Positions 24,670 to 31,882 of a stretch of 64,000 bases of DNA are shown here, in pieces (the stretch's first letter is position 1; each line of letters starts with the position of its first letter). The notes beneath the pieces are model-generated. The model did not search any database, was not told the origin of the DNA, and worked only from the letters and a program-made list of their open reading frames with translations. A program made the position numbers and the translations under genes. Origin of the DNA: Kutzneria sp036403095 (GTDB taxonomy: Bacteria; Actinomycetota; Actinomycetes; Mycobacteriales; Pseudonocardiaceae); NCBI GenBank assembly GCA_036403095.1, contig DASWRQ010000251.1, positions 1 through 64,000 on the forward strand, in the 5' to 3' direction.

Positions 24670-25688
24670 GGATTCCGTTCTGGGCCAATCCGCGGCTCGG
24701 CCTGCTCGTCGTGATCGTCGCGCTGGTCGCGGTGTTCACCGCGCTGCGGCCGGCCTTCCTCGACGTGGGTCTGACGATCGTGCCCATGCAGTCCGACCTG
24801 ACGGTCTTCGTCGTGGTCGGGCTGGCGCAGCTGGCCGTGCTGTCGTTGGGGCACATGAACCTTGCCGTCGGGAGGATGGCCGCCGTGTCGGCGTTCGCCG
24901 CCGGCTGGGCCTATGACAAGCTCGACGTACCCCTACCCGTCGGGCTGGTCATCGGCCTGGCCGTCGGCGGCTTGGTCGGCGCGGCCGCCGGCTGGACCAT
25001 TGCCGCCACCGGCGTGAACTCCTTCGTGGTCACGCTGGCCATGGACTTCGCGCTGATCGGGCTGGTTTCCCTGCTGTACAGCACTTTCAGTGACGGCGTC
25101 GCCTTCCATGTCGCGCCGGCCGGGCTGGACATCCTGCGCGGCGACACCTTCGCCGACTACTGCATGGGCGATCTCTGCGGGCCGCCGATCCCGTTGGTCG
25201 CGCCGATCGCACTCGTCGCGGCCGTGGCTGTCGGCGTGTTCTTCCGGAATTCGCGACTGGGGCGGGAAATCCTGATGACCGGCTCCAACCTCAAGGCGGC
25301 CGAGCTGTCCGGCATCCCCACCGGCCGGCGCATCATCCAGGCCCATGCCTTGTCCGGACTGTTGGCCGCCCTGGCCGGTTTCCTGCTGGCCGTCGACAAC
25401 GGCGCCTTCTCCGCCGACATCGGCGGCGCGTTCCTGCTGCCCTCGTTCCTCGGGCCGGTGCTCGGCGGCACGCTGTTGGCCGGCGGCGCGGTGAGCGTGC
25501 TGGGCACGGTGTTCGGCGCCGCGCTGACCGAGGTGATCCAGACCGGCTTGAACCTGCTCCAGTTCGAGGTGGAGAAGTTCAAGATATACATCGGCATCGT
25601 GCTGCTGGTGGCGCTGTCGCTGGACCGGCTCCGGCACGTGCTGGCCGAGCGCAGGGCCACGACGCAACGGCCGGGTGATGCGGCATGA
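24666..25688 (+). CDS. ABC transporter permease (ribose/rhamnose type)
   Basis: A 340-residue inner-membrane permease of the BPD_transp_2 family with about 8-10 hydrophobic helices. The cytoplasmic coupling region NLKAAELSGIPTGR matches the conserved EAA-like loop of RbsC-type permeases (usually N..AA..SGI). It overlaps the binding-protein gene and the second permease gene by four bases each (ATGA). The two permeases probably form a heterodimer served by the double-domain ATPase downstream. Confidence 0.93.
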   Translation: MRIPFWANPRLGLLVVIVALVAVFTALRPAFLDVGLTIVPMQSDLTVFVVVGLAQLAVLSLGHMNLAVGRMAAVSAFAAGWAYDKLDVPLPVGLVIGLAVGGLVGAAAGWTIAATGVNSFVVTLAMDFALIGLVSLLYSTFSDGVAFHVAPAGLDILRGDTFADYCMGDLCGPPIPLVAPIALVAAVAVGVFFRNSRLGREILMTGSNLKAAELSGIPTGRRIIQAHALSGLLAALAGFLLAVDNGAFSADIGGAFLLPSFLGPVLGGTLLAGGAVSVLGTVFGAALTEVIQTGLNLLQFEVEKFKIYIGIVLLVALSLDRLRHVLAERRATTQRPGDAA

Positions 25689-26641
25689 CGGTCCTCGCAC
25701 AGAGGTTTTCGCTGCGCGGCACCGAATTCACCCTGGCCGTCCTGGCGGTGCTGGCCTACATCGTGCTGGCGCTGACCACCCACGGCAGTGTGCTGCACGG
25801 CGACACCCTGACCGCGATCTTCCAGTTCCTGGCCGTGCCCATGGTGATCGGCCTGGCGCAGATGGTGGTACTCGGCGTCGGGCAGATGAACCTCAGCGTC
25901 GGTGTGGTCACAGGGTTCTGCGCGATGGTGACGGCCTGGCTGATGGTCGACGTCGGCCTGCCGGCCTGGCTGGCGCTGATCGCGGGCATCGCCACGGGCG
26001 CGGCGATCGGGTTGGCCAACGGGCTGATCGTGGTCCTGACCAGGATCAACGGCTTCATCGTCACGCTGGCCACGATGACCGTGATCGACGGCCTCCGCTA
26101 CGGCGTGCACGGCACGGCGACGTATCAGGGTTACTCGCCCGGGCTGACCGGGCTGGGCCAGGGGTCGGTTCTCGGCGTGCCGACGGTGTTCCTGGTGGCG
26201 GTGCTGGTGGCGATCGCGGTGGCGGTGTTCTTCCGGCACGTGGCGGCCGGCCGCCGGCTGCTGGCCAGTGGCGGAAACCCGTTGGCAGCCAGGCTTTCCG
26301 GGGTCTCCAATGACCGGTCACTGGTGCTGGCCCACCTGCTGTCGGGGCTGCTGGCCGGCGTCGCCGGCGTGATCGTGGTGGCGCTGAGCGGCTCGGTCAA
26401 CGCGACCATCGGCGACGACCTGCTGCTGCCGAGCTTCGCGGCGCCGATCATCGGCGGCGTGGCATTGGCCGGTGGCGCGGTGAGCGTGCTCGGCACCTGC
26501 CTGGCGGCGCTGATCGTGCGGCTGGTGGACGTGGCCCAGGCCCAGTACTCGATCAACCCGGACTGGGTGGACCTGATCGTCGGCGCGGTGGTGCTGGGCA
26601 CGGTGCTGATCACGCAGCTGCGCGGAAGGACGGTGAAATGA
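25685..26641 (+). CDS. ABC transporter permease (ribose/rhamnose type), second subunit
   Basis: A 318-residue permease of the same family as its upstream neighbour. The coupling loop reads GGNPLAARLSGV and the late helix GGVALAGGAVSVLGT is characteristic. The gene is coupled by ATGA overlaps on both sides, so subunits are made together. Two distinct permease genes with one fused ATPase match the rhamnose/autoinducer-2 type of importer rather than the classic ribose system with one permease. Confidence 0.93.
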   Translation: MTVLAQRFSLRGTEFTLAVLAVLAYIVLALTTHGSVLHGDTLTAIFQFLAVPMVIGLAQMVVLGVGQMNLSVGVVTGFCAMVTAWLMVDVGLPAWLALIAGIATGAAIGLANGLIVVLTRINGFIVTLATMTVIDGLRYGVHGTATYQGYSPGLTGLGQGSVLGVPTVFLVAVLVAIAVAVFFRHVAAGRRLLASGGNPLAARLSGVSNDRSLVLAHLLSGLLAGVAGVIVVALSGSVNATIGDDLLLPSFAAPIIGGVALAGGAVSVLGTCLAALIVRLVDVAQAQYSINPDWVDLIVGAVVLGTVLITQLRGRTVK

Positions 26642-28140
26642 CCGTCACGGCGGAAAAACTGGTGAAGGTGTTCCCCGGTGTCCGGGCGCTGGACGAGGCG
26701 ACGCTGCGGCTGGAGCCGGGCAGCGTGCACGCGCTGCTGGGCGAGAACGGGGCCGGCAAGAGCACCCTGATCAAGATCATGACGGGCGTGCTGCGGCCGG
26801 ACGGCGGTCGCATCGTGCTGGCCGACGGCAGCGAGGCGCATTTCGGCGGTCCGCACGACGCCCAGCGGGCCGGCATCGGCGTGGTGCACCAGGAACGGAA
26901 CCTGATCCCGGCCTTCTCGGTGGCCGAGAACATCGCGCTTTCCGCGGTGCCGCAACGGTTCGGCTTCGTGGACCGGAACGCCATGCGCGCGATCGCCCAC
27001 CGCTGCCTGGACCGGCTCCAGGTCGAGCTGGACGTGGACCGGCCGGTGTCCTCGCTGTCGGTGGCGCAGATGCAGTTGGTGGAGATCGCCAAGGCGCTGG
27101 CCGTGGACACGCAGGTGCTGCTGCTCGACGAGCCGACGGCCTCGCTGACCTCGGACGAGGCCGACCGGCTGTTCGCGGTGATGCGGGCGCTGCGCGAGCA
27201 CGGGCACGCGATCGTGCTGGTCAGCCACAAGTTGGACGAGGTCTTCGCCATCGCCGACACCGTCACGGTTCTCCGCGACGGGCGCAGCGTCGCGCAGGCG
27301 CAGCCGCTGTCCGGCTTCGGCCACAACGAGATCGTCGATCTCATGGTCGGCCGGGCCCACGCGGTGTTGGAGCTGGCCCGCACGCCGGTCGACCGCAACG
27401 CCGTGCCGGCGCTGGAACTCGACGGCGTCAGCACCGCCGACGGCCATCGGGACGTGTCGCTGGCCGTACGCCCGGGTGAGATCGTCGGCCTGTACGGCCT
27501 GGTCGGCGCCGGCCGCAGCGAGCTGGCGCGGGCCGTGCTCGGCCTCGACAAGATCACCGCCGGCACCGTGAAGATCCGCGGCGAGCTGGCCCGGATCCGC
27601 GACGTCGGCGAGGCGCTGAGCCGCTACCGGATGGGCTACGTCACCGAGAACCGCAAGGAGGAAGGCATTTTCCTGGAGCAGCCGATCAGCCGCAACATCG
27701 CCGTCACGGTGTGGCGGCGGCTGGCCCGTTTCGGCCTGGTGCGGGCCGCCGACGAGAACTCGCTGGTCTCGACCTACCAGGAACGCCTGGGCCTGCGGCT
27801 TTCCGGGCCGGCGCAGCTGGCCGGGCAGCTCTCCGGCGGCAACCAGCAGAAGGTCAGCCTGGCCAAGTGGCTGGCCGCCGACTGCGACATCCTCGTCATC
27901 GACGAGCCGACCGTCGGCATCGACGTGCGCACCAAGGCCGCCTTCCACGAGCTGATCGTCGGACTCGCCGCCGACGGCCTGGCCATTCTGCTCATCTCGT
28001 CCGACCTGCCGGAAATGGTGACGCTGGCCGACCGCGTGCTGGTCATGCGCGACCACCAGGTGGTCGGCGAGGTGGCCAACGACCATCACTATGAGCGCAC
28101 CTCACAGGCGGTAGGACGGTTACTGCACGCAGTGCCTTAG
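26638..28140 (+). CDS. Sugar ABC transporter ATP-binding protein with two ATPase domains
   Basis: A 500-residue RbsA/MglA-type protein with two nucleotide-binding domains. Domain 1 has Walker A GENGAGKST (35-43), signature LSVAQMQLVEIA and Walker B LLLDEPTASL. Domain 2 has the degenerate Walker A GLVGAGRSEL, which is normal for the family, signature LSGGNQQKVSLAKWL and Walker B ILVIDEPTVGIDV. It energises the two permeases upstream. It ends the operon at 28140; a short gap with a DtxR-like box follows. Confidence 0.95.
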   Translation: MTVTAEKLVKVFPGVRALDEATLRLEPGSVHALLGENGAGKSTLIKIMTGVLRPDGGRIVLADGSEAHFGGPHDAQRAGIGVVHQERNLIPAFSVAENIALSAVPQRFGFVDRNAMRAIAHRCLDRLQVELDVDRPVSSLSVAQMQLVEIAKALAVDTQVLLLDEPTASLTSDEADRLFAVMRALREHGHAIVLVSHKLDEVFAIADTVTVLRDGRSVAQAQPLSGFGHNEIVDLMVGRAHAVLELARTPVDRNAVPALELDGVSTADGHRDVSLAVRPGEIVGLYGLVGAGRSELARAVLGLDKITAGTVKIRGELARIRDVGEALSRYRMGYVTENRKEEGIFLEQPISRNIAVTVWRRLARFGLVRAADENSLVSTYQERLGLRLSGPAQLAGQLSGGNQQKVSLAKWLAADCDILVIDEPTVGIDVRTKAAFHELIVGLAADGLAILLISSDLPEMVTLADRVLVMRDHQVVGEVANDHHYERTSQAVGRLLHAVP

Positions 28141-28180
28141 CCGGTCGCACGTAGTCCCCCAGCCGCCCTGGACGCCGAAT

Positions 28181-28199
28181 TTAACTAAGGCTACCCTCA
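28181..28199 (+). promoter_or_regulatory. DtxR/IdeR-type iron box
   Basis: TTAACTAAGGCTACCCTCA matches the 19-bp IdeR/DtxR consensus TTAGGTTAGGCTAACCTAA at 14 of 19 positions, including the central AGGCTA and the CCT of the right arm. It lies 68 bp upstream of the PepSY gene, where repression by an iron-loaded regulator would act. Confidence 0.6.
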
Positions 28200-28267
28200 C
28201 TCGGCGGACAAGGGCGGCAGGATTGGGGTGAGGTGTTGATGGCTGGCGCCAAGCGAGGGCGGGTCCG

Positions 28268-29509
28268 GTGACCGCCGGCGACACTCTCACCCGGACCGAG
28301 GCGGCGCGGGTGTCCGTGGCGCGCGGCAGCCGGTTTCGCCGCTGGTTGCGCCGGCGGCCGACCCGCCGCGCCATGGTCCTCGCGCACCGATGGACTTCGT
28401 TGGTGTTGGGCCTTTTCCTCGTCATCGAGACGACCACGGGCGCGATCCTGCTGTACCGATCGGAGTACTTCCGCGCCACGCACGCCGAGCTGTACCAGCA
28501 CACCGACAGCGCGAGCCCGATCGGCCTGAGCCAGGCCCGGGACATCGTGCGGCAGGCGCACCCGGACTTCACGGCGGCCTGGGTGAGCAACGACAACGGC
28601 ATCCTCGCGGTCGGCGATCCCACCTACAGCTCTGTCTACGCCGTCGATCCCGGCACCGGCCACATCAACGGCCACGCCGACATCAACGACGGCTTCATGG
28701 GCCTGCTGACCAATCTCCACGACTGCGCGCTGACCTGTCAGACCGAGACCGGCTATGTGGCCTGGCTGGCCACGCCGATCTTCGGCCAGGCGCTGGGCAA
28801 CATCCTGTTGGTGATCCTGGGACTGCTGATGATCCTGTTGGCGATCACCGGTGTGATCACCTGGTGGCCGACCTTCCGCCGGCTGTCGCACGGCTTTCGG
28901 GTACGGCTCAAGCGCGGCCGCTTCGCCCGGGACTACGACCTGCACAACGTGATCGGCATCGTCGCCGTGCCGTTCGTGCTGATGTGGGGCGTCACCGGCG
29001 CGGCGTTCGGTATGCCGGCGGTGGAAAACGCCTGGCTGGCCATCACCGGCGGCACCTCGGCCGACCCCGACCGCTACTCGTTCACCCCTGCCGGCAGAGG
29101 CGGTCCCGACATCGGGCTCGACACCGCGGTTTCCTCGGCGCTGCGACGTTATCCGGGCGACGTCCGCTACGTGAGCCTGCCGGCCGAGAACGCCGACTAC
29201 TACAGCGTGTCCCTCTCCGGCTCGTACGCTCCCTATGGCGCGCGGGCGTTCTTCGGCGGCGACGTCTTCGTGTACGTCGACGCCCGCGACGCCGGCCATT
29301 TGTCCGTTGTGGACAGTGGTGTCGGTGAGCCGGCGGCGAACACGTTCTACGAGAAGGTGTTCGAGCCGGCGCACTTCGGCTGGCTGGTCAACGGCTGGTG
29401 GCGGATCATCTGGGTGGTCCTCGGCCTCACCCCGCTGGCCCTCATGATCACCGGCCTGTCGACCTGGTTGTTCCGTACCCGGACCAAACGCCGCCGGGCC
29501 CGGGCGTGA
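28268..29509 (+). CDS. PepSY-associated membrane protein (PiuB-like)
   Basis: A 413-residue protein with the PepSY_TM layout: an N-terminal basic segment, the first helix starting AHRWTSLVLGLFLVIETTTG, an external PepSY-like domain, two central helices (NILLVILGLLMILLAITGVI and HNVIGIVAVPFVLMWGVTG), a second external part and a last helix with a basic tail. Conserved histidines at helix ends (AHRW, DLHN, EPAHFGWL) fit the haem-binding iron-reductase role proposed for this family. The GTG at 28268 follows the ABC operon. The DtxR-like box upstream supports iron regulation. Its stop overlaps the next GTG. Confidence 0.88.
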   Translation: MTAGDTLTRTEAARVSVARGSRFRRWLRRRPTRRAMVLAHRWTSLVLGLFLVIETTTGAILLYRSEYFRATHAELYQHTDSASPIGLSQARDIVRQAHPDFTAAWVSNDNGILAVGDPTYSSVYAVDPGTGHINGHADINDGFMGLLTNLHDCALTCQTETGYVAWLATPIFGQALGNILLVILGLLMILLAITGVITWWPTFRRLSHGFRVRLKRGRFARDYDLHNVIGIVAVPFVLMWGVTGAAFGMPAVENAWLAITGGTSADPDRYSFTPAGRGGPDIGLDTAVSSALRRYPGDVRYVSLPAENADYYSVSLSGSYAPYGARAFFGGDVFVYVDARDAGHLSVVDSGVGEPAANTFYEKVFEPAHFGWLVNGWWRIIWVVLGLTPLALMITGLSTWLFRTRTKRRRARA

Positions 29510-29853
29510 TCGAGCCGCTGGCCTTCGCCACCACCGCCGCCTGTGCACTGCTGGCGTTGGCCTGCCTGATCTTCGCGGCCCGGTATCGTTTCCAGTACAT
29601 GGTGCCGTACCTGGTCGGCGTCGAGCTGGCGCTGCTCGTGCAGACGGTGGCCATCATCATCGCGCGCAGCGGCGGCTATCAACCGCGGGCGTCGGGCGAG
29701 AACTGGGCGTACGTGGTGACGGCGCTGCTGACGCTGCCGCTGCTGGCCCCGCTGGCCCGCCGTCCGCGCTGGTGGTCGGCGGTGATCCTCGCCGTGGCGC
29801 TGGCGGTGCTGGCGGTCGTGGTCGTCAGGCTACAGACGACGTGGCGGCACTGA
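29506..29853 (+). CDS. Small integral membrane protein
   Basis: A 115-residue protein with four predicted membrane helices (about 3-23, 33-55, 66-86 and 90-108) and few polar residues. I recognise no family. The GTG at 29506 overlaps the stop codon of the PepSY protein (GTGA), so it is translated from the same message and probably acts with it, for example as a small partner subunit. Its 3' end overlaps the 3' end of the convergent acyltransferase gene by 29 bp. Confidence 0.75.
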   Translation: MIEPLAFATTAACALLALACLIFAARYRFQYMVPYLVGVELALLVQTVAIIIARSGGYQPRASGENWAYVVTALLTLPLLAPLARRPRWWSAVILAVALAVLAVVVVRLQTTWRH

Positions 29854-30919
29854 CGCGCCTCGGCCGGGTCAGGAACCGCCGGCAGGGCGTCTCCACGTAC
29901 TCGTGCAGCGCCCACGCCAACCCCAGTGACACGACAAAAATGCCGGCCACCACGAACAGTTCGGCGGTGCTGTGCAGCCGCACCAAGCCGGGCGCGGCCC
30001 GCCGGACCACGCGGATCACCAGCAGGTGGGCCATGTAGAAGGCGAACGAGAGCTCGCCGAGCCGGACCATCGTCGGCGACCGCCAGAACGACTGCTCGTT
30101 GCGCAGGTCGGCCACCGCGGCGGCCGGGATGAGCACGCCGAAGCCGATGATCGTCGCGACCGAGAAGGCGTACTGGCCGGGCCACACCGGCACCAGGAAG
30201 TAGCTGACCAGCATCACCCCGACCGCGATCTCCAGCCGCGGGCCACGCCACGCCTGCAGCGCGACGAGCCGGGCCAGGGCCACGCCGAGCGTGAACTCGC
30301 CGAGCCGCGCGGCCGGGAACGCCTGGAGCCAGTGCACCGGATACTCGCCCTGCACGTAGGCCGGCAGGACCACCAGGCCCACGCTGACCAGTGCGAACAC
30401 CCACGCGCCGCGGGCCGAGAGCCGTCGCGCCAGCGCGCCCCAGACCGGGAACGTCAGGTAGAAGAACGCCTCGCAGGCCAGCGTCCAGCTGACCGTGTTG
30501 AGCGACTGCTGCTGGCCCGGGAGCCACGAGTGGATCAGGAACAGGTTGGCCAGAAAGCTGCCCAGGTCCGGCACGGCATAGAAGTTGTCCGGCCGAACGA
30601 GCTGTCCGAGGGTCGCGCCGAGCAGCACCGCCAGCAGGGCCGTGACGATGTGCACCGGGTAGATCCGGGCCAGCCGGCGCCGCCAGAACCGCAACGGGCT
30701 GTCACCGGGCCGGACCGACCACATCAGCACGAAACCCGACAGCACGAAGAAGAACGAGACCCCGATCTCCCCCGCGCCGAACAGCAGCGACGCCACCTTC
30801 GAGCCGGCGCTGGCCGGATCGAGCATCGAGGTGACGACGATGTGCAGGCAGAACACCATGAACGCGGCGGCCCAGCGCATTCCGGTCAGTGACGGCAGGT
30901 CGGCACGGGTGACGGTCAC
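29825..30919 (-). CDS. Acyltransferase 3 family membrane protein
   Basis: About 364 residues with ten or so membrane helices and the acyltransferase-3 start LPSLTGMRWAAAFMVFCLHIV, where the His near residue 26 is the conserved catalytic one. Later markers include GVSFFFVLSGFVL and RLARIYPVH. Such proteins O-acetylate or acylate surface sugars, lipids or antibiotics. GTG 30919 is preferred because the family motif then begins within ten residues; ATG 30973 would add an unlikely arginine-rich tail. It is convergent with and overlaps the small membrane protein gene at 29506. Confidence 0.9.
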   Translation of the reverse strand: MTVTRADLPSLTGMRWAAAFMVFCLHIVVTSMLDPASAGSKVASLLFGAGEIGVSFFFVLSGFVLMWSVRPGDSPLRFWRRRLARIYPVHIVTALLAVLLGATLGQLVRPDNFYAVPDLGSFLANLFLIHSWLPGQQQSLNTVSWTLACEAFFYLTFPVWGALARRLSARGAWVFALVSVGLVVLPAYVQGEYPVHWLQAFPAARLGEFTLGVALARLVALQAWRGPRLEIAVGVMLVSYFLVPVWPGQYAFSVATIIGFGVLIPAAAVADLRNEQSFWRSPTMVRLGELSFAFYMAHLLVIRVVRRAAPGLVRLHSTAELFVVAGIFVVSLGLAWALHEYVETPCRRFLTRPRRVSAATSSVA

Positions 30920-31046
30920 GGGAAGACATACGCCTCTCGATCGGGTGACGGTTCGCCCGCCAACATACGTCACCTCTCCGATGACTCCTCACGCGCTGTG
31001 CGCGACTGTTGAACTCCCGGTGTCCCCGCGATGAACGGATCCAGTC

Positions 31047-31622
31047 ATGACGCACCTTCCAGCGACAGCCCATAGTCAGCACGAGACCCATGACAGCTGG
31101 AACCTCATCGCCCGCGGGGAGACGCCGACACAGCGGCTGGACCGCAACTACGCCGAGCTGCTGCAGGAGATCCGGGTGGCGCAGACGGGCGTGCAGCTGC
31201 TGCTGGCCTTCCTGCTGTCGCTGGCCTTCACGCCGAAGTTCGGGTCGTTGGGCGAGTTCGACCGGGGCGCGTTCGTGGCCAGCCTGGTGCTCGGCGCGGC
31301 GGCTACGGCGCTGCTGATCGCGCCCGCCCCCGTGCACCGGCTGGTGTTCCAGCACCGACTCAAGCGGCAGCTCGTCCACCTGACCAGCGGCCTGGCCCTG
31401 TCCGGGCTGGTGCTGCTGATGCTGTCGCTGGCCTCGGCGTTGATGCTGATCCTGGATGTGGTGCTGGGCAAGGAGTGGGCCGGCATGCTCACCGCCGGCA
31501 TCGTCAGCTGGTTCTCGCTGTGGTGGTACGTCGTGCCGCTGTGGCTGCGCTGGCGGCGGGGGCAGTCACCCAGGATGCGTCGCCGGGCCGTGCACACGGC
31601 CCAGTTGCCGCGGCAGCGTTGA
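31047..31622 (+). CDS. DUF6328 family membrane protein
   Basis: A 191-residue protein typical of the DUF6328 family in actinobacteria. A polar N-terminus (TPTQRLDRNYAELLQEIRVAQTGVQ) is followed by four membrane helices (about 48-65, 75-93, 112-135 and 147-168) and a basic tail. The function is unknown. The gene stands alone and is followed by a GC-rich hairpin at 31735-31763. Confidence 0.85.
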   Translation: MTHLPATAHSQHETHDSWNLIARGETPTQRLDRNYAELLQEIRVAQTGVQLLLAFLLSLAFTPKFGSLGEFDRGAFVASLVLGAAATALLIAPAPVHRLVFQHRLKRQLVHLTSGLALSGLVLLMLSLASALMLILDVVLGKEWAGMLTAGIVSWFSLWWYVVPLWLRWRRGQSPRMRRRAVHTAQLPRQR

Positions 31623-31734
31623 AGCCGGCGCCCTTGTCGACCATCTGAATCCGCCGGCTCTGACGCCCCGAATCGCGCGGCGGCCGAGTGGCGCGGCCTC
31701 GACTCGCGCGATGTCCGGGCCGGCGGAGCCGCCG

Positions 31735-31763
31735 CCGGCCGGGCCCTCCTCAGGCCCGGCCGG
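31735..31763. terminator. GC-rich hairpin between converging genes
   Basis: Perfect 11-bp arms CCGGCCGGGCC (31735-31745) and GGCCCGGCCGG (31753-31763) with a 7-base loop. No T tract follows. It lies between the DUF6328 gene (+) and the LAL regulator (-) and can serve both directions. The right arm is also the start of the tandem repeat at 31753. Confidence 0.6.
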
Positions 31764-31882
31764 CGCGGCCTTTCCCTACGTCAACCCGATGCGGCGTGCC
31801 GCAGACTCGCATCGCGCGCCCGGCCGGCGCGGCCTTTCCCTACGTCTCAACCGGATGCGGCCTGCCGCAGGCTCGCCTCCCG
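31753..31882. repeat. Tandem duplication (about 65 bp) of the LAL gene 3' end
   Basis: A 65-bp unit starting GCCCGGCCGGCGCGGCC occurs at 31753 and again at 31818. The second copy covers the stop codon and last codons of the LAL regulator; the first is a diverged copy outside the gene. Both read (minus strand) as a SLRxAASG-stop tail. A shorter third similarity (CTCGCGCGATGTCCG) is seen near 31692. Confidence 0.7.
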
